In this document: positions 19,465 to 29,267 of the stretch, one piece after another | Layout of the letters: each line of letters opens with the position of its first letter | How positions within the stretch are numbered: position 1 is the stretch's first letter | Assembly (NCBI RefSeq): GCF_009372215.1 | Contig: NZ_LWRV01000040.1 | Location: forward strand, 1-64,000 | Origin: Acinetobacter portensis | GTDB taxonomy: Bacteria > Pseudomonadota > Gammaproteobacteria > Pseudomonadales > Moraxellaceae | Direction of reading: 5' to 3' | DNA length: 64,000 nucleotides | Notes under the pieces: generated by a model | The model's database searches: none | Seen by the model: only the letters and a program-made list of their open reading frames with translations | Told to the model about the DNA's origin: nothing | Position numbers and translations under genes: made by a program

Positions 19465-20271
19465 ATGGCTTTATCAGAAAATAATAATCAAAAAGATTTA
19501 ACGGTCATACAAATTTCAGATACACATCTGATGAATAGAGATGATTTAGAATTTTTACAGATGAATCCATCTGAAACATTTCGTGCCGTTATAAAAGATA
19601 TTCAACAAAAATATTCACATGCCGACACTATATTTCATACAGGTGATTTAGCTCAAGTTGCTATTCCTGAAACATATTCCAACTATTTAACGTTTATGAA
19701 TACATTAGGCATTCCACATTATCAGATTCCGGGCAATCATGATAAAGCTGAATTTTTTCCATTTTATAAAAATCAAAACCAAGTTCATGCAATTCAAATT
19801 GGGAATTGGACTGTCATTTTATTAAATAGTGCAGTCAAAGGTCAGGTTCATGGTTGGATCGATGATGAGCAATTACAACAACTTGATACGATTCTGACAA
19901 CCCATAAGAATCAACATATCATTATTACGTGTCATCACCATCCTTTAGAAATGGAATCTCGATGGATTGATAATCACAAACTCAAAAATAGTGGAAATTT
20001 AACTGATATTTTAAAAAATCATCAAAATATTAAAATTGTTCTTTTTGGTCATGTCCATCAGGACTCAATCAACATCTGGAATAATATTTATTTCTACTCT
20101 ACACCCTCTACTTGCGTACAGTTCAAACCCAAGAGTGATAATTTTGCACTCGATAATACTGCACCAGGTTATCGGGTACTTCATTTAAAACAAAATGGAA
20201 CTTTTAGTACAGAAATACAAAGAGTTGAAGAATATAAACCTAAAATTAATTTAGAAATTTCAGGTTATTAA
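19465..20271 (+). CDS. cpdA: 3',5'-cyclic-AMP phosphodiesterase, metallophosphatase family
   Basis: A 268-aa calcineurin-type phosphoesterase. All metal-binding motifs are visible: QISDTHL near the N-terminus, HTGDLAQ, GNHD, a CHHHP block and FGHVH. These fit CpdA, which degrades cAMP and so tunes Vfr/CRP signalling. The ATG of MALSEN was preferred over an ATG six bases earlier, because the AGGGG site lies exactly against the earlier codon. It is translated in tandem with nudF. Specificity for cAMP over other phosphodiesters is inferred from the nudF neighbour. Confidence 0.88.
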   Translation: MALSENNNQKDLTVIQISDTHLMNRDDLEFLQMNPSETFRAVIKDIQQKYSHADTIFHTGDLAQVAIPETYSNYLTFMNTLGIPHYQIPGNHDKAEFFPFYKNQNQVHAIQIGNWTVILLNSAVKGQVHGWIDDEQLQQLDTILTTHKNQHIIITCHHHPLEMESRWIDNHKLKNSGNLTDILKNHQNIKIVLFGHVHQDSINIWNNIYFYSTPSTCVQFKPKSDNFALDNTAPGYRVLHLKQNGTFSTEIQRVEEYKPKINLEISGY

Positions 20272-20487
20272 CTTTTCATTTTATACTTTATGCTTTATTT
20301 TATTGCCTGATAAATAAAGAATGGCGGGTCAAATCCAAAACATCAAAGACTATCAAAATACATAAAAAGTCTATATGATGACGACCCCCAAAGATCGTTT
20401 ATCTATGTGGGGAGTGTGGAAACAGACACTTGCATATCACCATATTTTTTGCGTATTGATGTACGTATATGATGAGGAATGCCTTAC

Positions 20488-21015
20488 ATGGCGAATGACA
20501 ATCAAAATCAAGTATTGGACGAACAAACAAATATTGTAGAAGAAAAATCTACAAAACGAGTGCGTAAACCAAAGTCAAAAGCATCAGAAGGTGGCACAAC
20601 CGCTAGCTTATTTGGTATTGAGCCTTATCAGCCTAAAAAAAATGAAGACTATATGTCCGAAGGGCAACTCGAACATTTCCGTAAAATTCTTTTAGCATGG
20701 AAAGAAGAGTTAATGTCTGAAGTGGATCGTACTTTAAATACGATGCAGGATGAAAATACGGCGCTTCCAGATGTGAATGACCGTGCAACACAAGAAGAAG
20801 AATTTGCGATTGAATTGCGTACACGTGACCGTGAACGTAAACTCATTCGTAAAATTGAGCAGTCTATCGAAGCAATTAAAAACGATGACTATGGCTTCTG
20901 TGAAACATGCGGTATTGAAATCGGTTTACGTCGCTTAGAAGCACGTCCAACTGCAACACTTTGTATTGACTGCAAAACATTAGCAGAAATCAAAGAGAAG
21001 CAAAATAACGGTTAA
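20488..21015 (+). CDS. dksA: RNA polymerase-binding regulator DksA
   Basis: A 175-aa DksA that works with ppGpp to adjust stable-RNA and amino-acid promoters. A charged N-terminal extension of about 40 residues (Lys/Arg-rich at 20-30) precedes the coiled coil, whose tip contains DVNDRATQEEE with the two functional Asp residues. The C-terminal zinc finger is CETCG...CIDC with all four Cys. The start MANDNQ is preceded by GAGGA at 9 bases; the ATG three codons earlier overlaps this site. Followed by gluQ, the usual neighbour. Confidence 0.96.
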   Translation: MANDNQNQVLDEQTNIVEEKSTKRVRKPKSKASEGGTTASLFGIEPYQPKKNEDYMSEGQLEHFRKILLAWKEELMSEVDRTLNTMQDENTALPDVNDRATQEEEFAIELRTRDRERKLIRKIEQSIEAIKNDDYGFCETCGIEIGLRRLEARPTATLCIDCKTLAEIKEKQNNG

Positions 21016-21043
21016 TTCATGTTATTCAGTAATCCATCCCTGC

Positions 21044-21066
21044 CCCTTCCTTTAAAAAAGGAAGGG
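21044..21066 (+). promoter_or_regulatory. Hairpin covering the gluQ ribosome-binding site
   Basis: A perfect 10-bp inverted repeat CCCTTCCTTT/AAAGGAAGGG with a 3-base loop lies between dksA and gluQ. Its 3' arm contains the GGAAGGG purine stretch that would serve the GTG start of gluQ at 21073. There is no T tract, so it is not an intrinsic terminator; it could limit gluQ translation. It may also be a copy of a short genomic repeat. Confidence 0.5.
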
Positions 21067-21072
21067 AAAGAA

Positions 21073-21936
21073 GTGAATTACGTGGGTCGGTTTGCGCCAT
21101 CGCCAACCGGCCCTTTACATTTTGGGTCTTTAATCACAGCTGTTGCGAGTTATTGCGATGCAAAAGCCAATCGAGGGCTTTGGCATGTTCGTATTGAAGA
21201 TACCGACATCCCCCGAATTTATCCGGGTAGTGAAGATCATATCCTTCAATCTATACATGCATTTCAGTTTGAACCCGATTCAGAAATTATCTTCCAAAAA
21301 GACCGCTTAGACATTTATGAAGATGTGATTCAACAATTACATCAAAAAAAAATGGTCTATGCCTGTCAATGTACTCGAAAAATCTTGGGTTCTAACCACA
21401 TTTATACAGGAACGTGTCGAGATCTTGCCCTTTCTTTTGATCAGCAAGCGATTCGTGTAAAAGTTGAAAATCGTGAAATCTGCTTTCAAGATGTACTTCA
21501 AGGTCAACACTGCTCTAACTTAGCAAACGATTTAGGCGATTTTGTTTTAAAACGTCGTGATGGCATTATCAATTATCAACTTGCCGTTGTTGTAGATGAT
21601 TATTTGCAAGGTATGACGCATGTCGTTCGTGGTGCCGATTTACTTGATAATACGGAACGTCAGATTTGGTTAGGTGAATTATTAGACTACCCTCGCCTTG
21701 AATATATCCATTTACCACTTGCAATGAATGATCAAGGGCAAAAGTTATCTAAGCAAAATATGGCGCAAGCACTCGATTTGAGTAAGCCATCCAAGCTTTT
21801 ACAACAAGCATTACAGGCCCTCAAACAGCCTTCTGTTGACCTTGATGCGCCCAATAAAATGCTGAAACAAGCAATTGCTCAATGGGATTTAAATCTTATT
21901 CCAAAACATACCAACCTAGATGGCTTTTACATCTAA
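21073..21936 (+). CDS. gluQ: Glutamyl-queuosine tRNA(Asp) synthetase
   Basis: Truncated glutamyl-tRNA-synthetase-like enzyme that attaches glutamate to queuosine in tRNA(Asp), lacking the anticodon-binding domain; 287 aa. The class I motifs are FAPSPTGPLHFGSL (HIGH equivalent) and QKLSKQN (KMSKS equivalent). The zinc site is recognisable as CQC with YTGTC further on, matching the CXC...YX3C pattern of E. coli GluQ. The GTG start was chosen because AGGG lies 6 bases upstream; an ATG at 21019 would add 18 residues unlike the family and has no site. It forms the conserved dksA-gluQ pair. Confidence 0.93.
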   Translation: MNYVGRFAPSPTGPLHFGSLITAVASYCDAKANRGLWHVRIEDTDIPRIYPGSEDHILQSIHAFQFEPDSEIIFQKDRLDIYEDVIQQLHQKKMVYACQCTRKILGSNHIYTGTCRDLALSFDQQAIRVKVENREICFQDVLQGQHCSNLANDLGDFVLKRRDGIINYQLAVVVDDYLQGMTHVVRGADLLDNTERQIWLGELLDYPRLEYIHLPLAMNDQGQKLSKQNMAQALDLSKPSKLLQQALQALKQPSVDLDAPNKMLKQAIAQWDLNLIPKHTNLDGFYI

Positions 21937-21957
21937 TAGATTTAAATTTTTAGACAA

Positions 21958-21990
21958 AAAAAACCGAGCATTTTAAATACTCGGTTTTTT
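21958..21990 (+). terminator. Bidirectional terminator between gluQ and ftsW
   Basis: An inverted repeat AAACCGAG/CTCGGTTT with an AT-rich centre is flanked by an A tract on the left and a T tract on the right, so it can end gluQ on the plus strand and ftsW on the minus strand. Confidence 0.85.
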
Positions 21991-22021
21991 AAAACTTGCC
22001 ACTTATAAATAGATGAATCGC

Positions 22022-23218
22022 TTAGAAGCTTGACTCTTCACGACTAGGATTAGCATCCTTCGTTGTTGATTCAATCTTAAGAATAAGGCTAATCATCACA
22101 GCACAAACAATAAGAGATGAACCACCATAACTAATAAAAGGAAGTGTTAAACCTTTTGTTGGCAACATACCCATATTCATGCCCGCATTTACCAATATCT
22201 GCATTAAGAAAATAATACTAATACCGTAAGCCAAATAACCTGCTCGAAGATATTGATTTTTCAAAGCACGATGACCAATTCGGATGCAGCAAACCAGCAT
22301 AATAAAAGAAAGTCCTAAGACAATCGAAATACCGAAAAAGCCAAATTCTTCACCTAGAATTGCAAGCATAAAGTCTGTATGTGCTTCGGGTAAATAAGAC
22401 ATTTTTTGAATACTATGCCCTAAACCAACACCAAACCACTCTCCTCGACCAAATGCCATTAACGCATTTGAGAGTTGATAGCCCGCGCCTAACGGATCAC
22501 TCCAAGGGTTCGAGAATGACATTAAACGTGCAAAACGGTAAGGCTCAAATACAATAAGCACAAATAATGCTGCAAGCATTGCACCAAACGCTGTCGCAAA
22601 CTGAATTAACGGCGCACCTGCAAGGAAAAACACACCAAGCATGGTTAAAGCAATTACAACCGTTGCACCTAAATCGGGTTCAGCCATGATAAGACCGACT
22701 GTAGCCGCCATAATCACCATTAAACGGACTAAGCCCTTAATATTGCTTCGCACTTCTTCTGCACGACGTACAACATAATCTGCGGTAAATATAGCCATCA
22801 TCACTTTAGCAACTTCAGATGCCTGTAAAGTAAACCCTGCTATTCGAATCCATCGTTTTGAACCATTCACTTCCGTACCCACCACCAAAACAGCAGCAAG
22901 CAGAACGATGGTCACAATCCATAAAAAGAAAGTGTTGTTAAACCAAATATTAAGTGGAAATCTATATGCAATTAATGCCGCAACAGATGCCACAAAAATA
23001 GAAATACTATGTCTCGTTACATAATGGAATGCATTTTCATGCATTCGATCTGCATAAGGCATAGATGCAGATGCCACCATTATTGTGCCGATACAAAGCA
23101 ATGCAAGCACACAAAAAATCAATATATTCCGAACATTAACTTCGGCAGGAAGTCTTGGCGTCCACTGATCATATATTTGATTTATTTTATTGATCGCTGC
23201 CTGAGCAAACCCAGCCAT
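22022..23218 (-). CDS. ftsW: Septal peptidoglycan glycosyltransferase FtsW
   Basis: A 398-aa SEDS-family polymerase of the divisome that works with FtsI to make septal peptidoglycan. About ten hydrophobic segments span the sequence. Family motifs include WIRIAGFTLQASEVAK, the catalytic-Asp region MAEPDLGATVVI, GEEFGFFG and the C-terminal GLTLPFISYGGSS. It follows murD by 19 bp in the same direction, a common dcw-type pairing, and here the pair is separated from the rest of the division cluster. The distinction from RodA rests on the murD neighbour and the MPYADRMHENAFHYVTRH loop. Confidence 0.95.
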   Translation of the reverse strand: MAGFAQAAINKINQIYDQWTPRLPAEVNVRNILIFCVLALLCIGTIMVASASMPYADRMHENAFHYVTRHSISIFVASVAALIAYRFPLNIWFNNTFFLWIVTIVLLAAVLVVGTEVNGSKRWIRIAGFTLQASEVAKVMMAIFTADYVVRRAEEVRSNIKGLVRLMVIMAATVGLIMAEPDLGATVVIALTMLGVFFLAGAPLIQFATAFGAMLAALFVLIVFEPYRFARLMSFSNPWSDPLGAGYQLSNALMAFGRGEWFGVGLGHSIQKMSYLPEAHTDFMLAILGEEFGFFGISIVLGLSFIMLVCCIRIGHRALKNQYLRAGYLAYGISIIFLMQILVNAGMNMGMLPTKGLTLPFISYGGSSLIVCAVMISLILKIESTTKDANPSREESSF

Positions 23219-23237
23219 ATCAGTCTTCCTATTATTC

Positions 23238-24626
<1,389 letters not shown>

Positions 24627-24694
24627 TTAGCACTTTGATGTTTTATTTGCTTTTTCTGTTTTAACTTTCTTTTCATTTTTTTGTGTCCGTGCGT

Positions 24695-24724
24695 AAAAAA
24701 GCCATCTCATTCGATGGCTTTTTT
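24695..24724 (-). terminator. Terminator of the feoAB operon
   Basis: A 12-bp stem AAAAAAGCCATC/GATGGCTTTTTT with a short loop lies 25 bp after the Cys-rich gene. A and T tracts on both sides would allow action in both directions, though only the minus-strand feo operon ends here. Confidence 0.85.
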
Positions 24725-24749
24725 AGGTCTTAAATTTATTTGAAAGTGA

Positions 24750-25001
24750 TTATTTCCACTTTACAGCTTGCACTTCCACTTTCTTTTCCACAGGAGATTC
24801 AGATGCTGAACAACCACAACCACCACCACAGCCCGAAACCATCGCAGGTTTAAGCCACTTTGCTAATGTCGTCCATCCTTTCGATGCACATACATTTGAT
24901 AAAGACATGAATACTGAGCTTGATGTGTTTGGAAATACTTTCTTAAACACAACAATAGCGCTCCATATCACCAATGCAGCAACAATTAAAATCTCAATCA
25001 T
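24750..25001 (-). CDS. FeoB-associated Cys-rich membrane protein
   Basis: An 83-aa protein with one N-terminal transmembrane helix (about 3-19), a short soluble part and a Cys-rich motif GCGGGCGC (Cys58, Cys62, Cys64) plus Cys38, followed by a charged tail. Position as the third gene of feoA-feoB, 33 bp after feoB, and the Cys motif fit the FeoB-associated Cys-rich family; it takes the place FeoC occupies in enterobacteria. The Cys cluster could bind iron or sense redox state, but this is inference. Confidence 0.75.
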   Translation of the reverse strand: MIEILIVAALVIWSAIVVFKKVFPNTSSSVFMSLSNVCASKGWTTLAKWLKPAMVSGCGGGCGCSASESPVEKKVEVQAVKWK

Positions 25002-25034
25002 CTCTATCTCCTATCACAATTATTTTGAGTTCAA

Positions 25035-26888
25035 TTAACCTAAATAATGTGAAGCAATTTGATACGTGAAGAATGACATGATGTATGCCAAACCAAATAA
25101 ATACAGTGTCATATAGCCCACTGTTTTCCACGAACCTGTTTCACGTTTAACTGTCGCAAGTGTCGCTAAACAATGTGGCGCATAGATAAACCAAACCAGT
25201 AATGATAAACCTGTTGCCACAGACCAACCTAAATCACCGCCACTGATTAAAGTCGTTAGACTTTGAGACACAGCATCATCATCTACAGCAGATAAGGCAT
25301 AAACAGTACCTAAAGCAGCAACAACAATTTCACGTGCAGCCATTGCAGGAATTAAGGCAATACAAATTTGCCAATTAAAACCAAGTGGCGCGAAAATTGG
25401 CTGAATTAAATGACCTAACATCCCTGCTAATGAATAATCGATATCAGGTAAAGTTGCACCTTCTGGTGGTTGTGGGAAGGTACATAAGAACCAAAGCAAA
25501 ATTGATAACGCAAAGATGATGCCACCTACACGTTTTAAGAAAATTTTTGCACGGTCTAATAAACCAATCCACACACTTCTAATATCTGGAATACGATAGC
25601 TTGGTAATTCCATCAATAAGGCATGTTGAGATTTATCTTTTTGGAATAACTTCAGCACCGTCGCAACAACTAATGCGCTCACAATACCTGCCATATACAA
25701 AGCAAATAAAACCAAGCCCTGTAAGTTGAATAAACCCCAAACTTGATACTCTGGAATAAATGCAGCAATCAATAAGGCATAAACAGGTAAACGTGCCGAA
25801 CACGTCATGAGTGGCGCAACAAAAATAGTGGTTAGACGATCTCGTGGATCACTAATACTACGTGTTGCCATAACACCTGGAATGGCACATGCAAAACTTG
25901 AAAGTAACGGAATAAATGAACGACCACTTAAACCTGCTTTGTACATAAGTTTATCGAGCAAGAAAGCCGCACGTGGTAAATAACCCGATTCCTCTAAAAC
26001 CAAAATAAAGAAGAATAGAATTAAAATTTGTGGCAAGAACACAATAACGCCACCTGCACCTGCAATCACACCATCAACCACTAAACTGTTTAATAATGAG
26101 TGTGAGATAAAGCCGCCAACAAATTCACCAAACCATGCAAAGAAGTCTTCAATTAAAGCTTTAAATGGTTCAGCCCAAGCAAATACAGCTTGGAATACAA
26201 TAAACATCATCACTGCAAGGCTAATTAAACCAAGAACAGGATGAAGGAAGATTTTATCTAAAAAGTCAGAACGCTTGTCTTCATGATCTACAGAGTGAAC
26301 AACATCATTTAAAATCTGCTCGATTTTTTCATGATTTGTACCTGTTAAACCGTTCATTTCGGTCTGAGGAACTTCATATTTACCCAAATCCAAAGCATTG
26401 GTTAAATTTTCAATACCTGCATTACGTACCGCAACAGTTTCTACAACAGGTAAACCCAAACGCTCTGAAAGTTTTTGGGTATTAATTTGCATACCGCGAC
26501 GACGTGCTTCGTCCATCATGTTCAAAACAACTAAAATTGGGCGACCCAACTCAATCATTTCCAACACTAAACCTAAATGTAGACGTAAGTTTGTTGCATC
26601 AACAACACATAGAAATGCATCTTGATTATCTTCACCCGCAATTTTGCCTTGAACAACATCACGGGTAATGGCTTCATCTGGGCTAGTTGCGTTTAAGCTA
26701 TATGCACCTGGCAAATCTAGAACTCGAACAGCCTTACCTGATGGCAAAGTGAATTGCCCCACTTTACGTTCAACAGTAACACCCGCATAGTTCGCAACTT
26801 TTTGGCGTGTCCCTGTTAAATGGTTAAAAAGAGAGGTTTTACCACAGTTTGGATTACCTACAAGGGCAATACGCAGCGCATCACTCAT
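25035..26888 (-). CDS. feoB: Ferrous iron transporter FeoB
   Basis: A 617-aa inner-membrane Fe(2+) transporter. The N-terminal G domain has G1 GNPNCGKTSLFN (residues 11-22), the G2 region YAGVTVE and G3 DLPGAYSL, with NMMDEA as the G4-like segment. The membrane domain contains the two inverted Gate motifs, including PLLSSFACAIPGVMATR with the conserved Cys and APLMTCSARLPVY. It is shorter than the 773-aa E. coli protein, mostly in the linker and the C-terminus. Its ATG overlaps the feoA stop by 4 bp, so translation is coupled. Confidence 0.97.
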   Translation of the reverse strand: MSDALRIALVGNPNCGKTSLFNHLTGTRQKVANYAGVTVERKVGQFTLPSGKAVRVLDLPGAYSLNATSPDEAITRDVVQGKIAGEDNQDAFLCVVDATNLRLHLGLVLEMIELGRPILVVLNMMDEARRRGMQINTQKLSERLGLPVVETVAVRNAGIENLTNALDLGKYEVPQTEMNGLTGTNHEKIEQILNDVVHSVDHEDKRSDFLDKIFLHPVLGLISLAVMMFIVFQAVFAWAEPFKALIEDFFAWFGEFVGGFISHSLLNSLVVDGVIAGAGGVIVFLPQILILFFFILVLEESGYLPRAAFLLDKLMYKAGLSGRSFIPLLSSFACAIPGVMATRSISDPRDRLTTIFVAPLMTCSARLPVYALLIAAFIPEYQVWGLFNLQGLVLFALYMAGIVSALVVATVLKLFQKDKSQHALLMELPSYRIPDIRSVWIGLLDRAKIFLKRVGGIIFALSILLWFLCTFPQPPEGATLPDIDYSLAGMLGHLIQPIFAPLGFNWQICIALIPAMAAREIVVAALGTVYALSAVDDDAVSQSLTTLISGGDLGWSVATGLSLLVWFIYAPHCLATLATVKRETGSWKTVGYMTLYLFGLAYIMSFFTYQIASHYLG

Positions 26889-27139
26889 GCAATTGCTCCT
26901 TCGATTTCTATTTTTTCGGCTTCAATTTTTCTCAATGCAAAGCGTGTAAACCCAACTTGAATGAGAATTGGATCTCCACCAAAAATACCTTTTGTAATCA
27001 CTTGTACTTTTGTACCTGGTATAAAACCTAAGGTTTCCAAACGACTTGCCACAAGGTCTTGTGAACTTTCATTATCCATAGCACGATGTACCTTATGAAT
27101 AACGGCAATTTGTTTGACTTTCAAATCAGATAAGCGCAC
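26885..27139 (-). CDS. feoA: Ferrous iron transport protein FeoA
   Basis: An 84-aa SH3-like cytoplasmic protein needed for FeoB activity. The family pattern LETLGFIPGTKVQVI and ILIQVGFTRFALRK is clear. The start is GTG, with AAGGG about 9 bases before it; the nearby ATG is in another frame. First gene of feoA-feoB-Cys-rich gene, preceded by a Fur-box promoter. Confidence 0.95.
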   Translation of the reverse strand: MRLSDLKVKQIAVIHKVHRAMDNESSQDLVASRLETLGFIPGTKVQVITKGIFGGDPILIQVGFTRFALRKIEAEKIEIEGAIA

Positions 27140-27165
27140 GCATCTAACCCTTCATATTTTTGAAC

Positions 27166-27195
27166 ATTATACAAGCAAATGAGAATAATTCACAA
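27166..27195 (-). promoter_or_regulatory. feoA promoter with overlapping Fur box
   Basis: On the minus strand TTGTGA (-35, 27190-27195) and a perfect TATAAT (-10, 27166-27171) are spaced by 18 bp. A Fur-like site, matching 13 of 19 bases of the GATAATGATAATCATTATC consensus, occupies 27175-27193, between and across the promoter boxes. Iron-loaded Fur bound here would block RNA polymerase, so the operon should be induced by iron limitation. Confidence 0.7.
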
Positions 27196-27312
27196 ATCAG
27201 ATTTGATTCCGATTCGCATCTATTGATCAGCATCGACAGTTGAATAAAATTAAACTACAGTGAGCAAAATCAATAATTTTATCGATTTGAAATACTTAAA
27301 GTTGATTCAGAA

Positions 27313-28230
27313 ATGTTAAATAAAAAACCTCGTATTCCATCAGCCATCAACATTCCAGAAAAACTTAGTTTTTTACAGGGCTTTAGAGATTATTTAATAG
27401 CGCAAACGGTAAGTCCACATACAAGAAATGCATATTTGTCAGATTTAATTCAAATTAGTGAACTTCATTCTTCCTCAATGCCATATTGGTCAAGTGACGA
27501 TATTTCAGATGTTTTATTAAATTTAACCAAACAAGGAAAAAGCCCAAGATCAATTGCGCGAACGCTTTCTGCACTACGTTCTTTCTTTAAATTCTTAAGA
27601 GAACAAAAGCTTCGCAGTGATAATCCTGTTGCGACACACAAAACACCTAAACTTGGTCGTGCTTTACCTAAAGACTTATCTGAACAAGATGTTGAAGCAT
27701 TGATTTATGCACCCGACACAAATACCGCATTGGGTTTGCGTGACCGTGCAATGTTTGAAGTACTATATGCATGTGGTTTACGTGTTTCTGAACTCATTAC
27801 TTTACGCTTAGAACTCATTAACTTAAAACAAGGTTATGTCCGTATTGTGGGTAAAGGTAATAAAGAACGCCTTGTACCTTTGGGTCAAGTTGCTTGTGAT
27901 TGGATTGAGCAATATTTAAATACTGCCCGCCCTGCACTTTATAAAAGCTCAACCGATTATTTATTTTTAACACAACATGGTGGCATTATGAGCCGACAAA
28001 ATTTTTGGTATGCCATTAAGCGTTATGCCTTACAAGCAGGAATTTCTACAGAACTTTCGCCACATACGCTTAGACATGCATTTGCTACGCATTTACTCAA
28101 TCACGGTGCAGATTTACGTGTGGTACAAATGTTATTAGGTCATAGCGATTTATCGACAACTCAAATTTACACACATGTTGCTCAAGTTCGCATGCAACAA
28201 CTCCATGCACAGCACCATCCTAGAGCCTAG
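27313..28230 (+). CDS. xerD: Site-specific tyrosine recombinase XerD
   Basis: A 305-aa recombinase that with XerC resolves chromosome dimers at dif. The N-terminal SAM-like domain covers about 15-100; the catalytic residues are Arg157 (CGLRVSEL), Lys181, His251 and Arg254 (HTLRHAF), His277 (LGHSDLSTTQ) and Tyr286. Choice of XerD over XerC rests on the neighbours: xerD-dsbC-hom-thrC is the order in Pseudomonas. It is a chromosomal housekeeping recombinase, not the integrase of a mobile element. Confidence 0.92.
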   Translation: MLNKKPRIPSAINIPEKLSFLQGFRDYLIAQTVSPHTRNAYLSDLIQISELHSSSMPYWSSDDISDVLLNLTKQGKSPRSIARTLSALRSFFKFLREQKLRSDNPVATHKTPKLGRALPKDLSEQDVEALIYAPDTNTALGLRDRAMFEVLYACGLRVSELITLRLELINLKQGYVRIVGKGNKERLVPLGQVACDWIEQYLNTARPALYKSSTDYLFLTQHGGIMSRQNFWYAIKRYALQAGISTELSPHTLRHAFATHLLNHGADLRVVQMLLGHSDLSTTQIYTHVAQVRMQQLHAQHHPRA

Positions 28231-28331
28231 ATACATAAACACTTCACTTATTAGACTAAGAAGTTTTATTTGAAGTCTCGTTTTTTGTTATTCTATTTGC
28301 CTATTTTATATCTACAAAGAAAGGGTTATTT

Positions 28332-29144
28332 ATGACTTTTACCCGCTCTAAACTTTTTATCGCATCTGCTATTGCGACAACTATGGCTTTAAGCGCTTGT
28401 TCAAATGCAAACGATGAAAATAAGCAAACTCCTTTAACTGCGAGTACGCCTGCTACGGGTGAGGCTTCTAATCTTTCTGAACGAAATGCCCAACAACGCC
28501 TAGTTACAACACTAGCCGAACATTTCAAAAAAGTAGGTATTCCTGCCAAAGTTTTAGATGTTAAGGCAACAGAAGTTCCTAACTTGTATTGGGTAAGCTT
28601 AGAGGGTATGCCTTCAGTTTATGCAACAAGCGATGGTAAATATATTATTCAAGGTGATATTGTTCGCTTAGGTGATAAGCAATTACACAATGTGGGTGAC
28701 AACCTACAAGCTGAAGCCAATAAAAAACTGCTTTCTCAACTAAATAAAAAAGACCTTATTGTTTACAAAGCAAAAGGCAAAACCAAACACGTGGTTTATG
28801 TCTTCACAGATGTAAGTTGCCCGTATTGCCATAAATTACATGAGCATATGAGCGAAATTAATGCCAAAGGCATTGAGGTTCGTTATATCGCATGGCCACG
28901 TGGTGAGCAATTTATGCCTGCAATGGAAAGTGTATGGTGTAGTTCAGACCGTCAAGCTGCTTTTGATCGTGCAATTGCCAATGAACAACTTCCGCCTGCA
29001 ACCTGTAAAAACCCTGTTCAAGACCAATATAAATTAGGTTTAAACATGGGCGTAAATGGCACACCTGCAATTTATAATGAAGATGGTGTTTACCTTGGTG
29101 GTTACCTGACTCCTGAAGAGTTAGACACCCGTTTAAATAACTAA
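28332..29144 (+). CDS. dsbC: Thiol:disulfide interchange protein DsbC, lipoprotein-type
   Basis: A 270-aa disulfide isomerase of the DsbC/DsbG type. After an N-terminal dimerisation region comes a thioredoxin fold with the active site CPYC (Cys163-Cys166), the cis-Pro loop NGTPAIY, and a second Cys pair (CSSDRQ...CKNP). The signal sequence ends in the lipobox LSAC at residues 20-23 with Ser at +2, so the protein is predicted to be anchored to the outer membrane rather than free in the periplasm. About 25 disordered residues follow the Cys. Lies between xerD and hom. Confidence 0.9.
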   Translation: MTFTRSKLFIASAIATTMALSACSNANDENKQTPLTASTPATGEASNLSERNAQQRLVTTLAEHFKKVGIPAKVLDVKATEVPNLYWVSLEGMPSVYATSDGKYIIQGDIVRLGDKQLHNVGDNLQAEANKKLLSQLNKKDLIVYKAKGKTKHVVYVFTDVSCPYCHKLHEHMSEINAKGIEVRYIAWPRGEQFMPAMESVWCSSDRQAAFDRAIANEQLPPATCKNPVQDQYKLGLNMGVNGTPAIYNEDGVYLGGYLTPEELDTRLNN

Positions 29145-29267
29145 TATTTATGTATTAACTCACTGTTTTTTATGGGTAGAGATAAAGTTATTTTTACCCT
29201 AGAGTCTCAGCGTTTTTTTAGCTATGATCTTAACTCGCTTATAAACGATTAAATTTTGGAGTGTGAC

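Noticed and set aside
27313-28230. Tyrosine recombinase as a possible mobile-element integrase
   Set aside because: Length, catalytic residues and the xerD-dsbC-hom-thrC order identify housekeeping XerD; no attachment site, repeats or phage genes are nearby.
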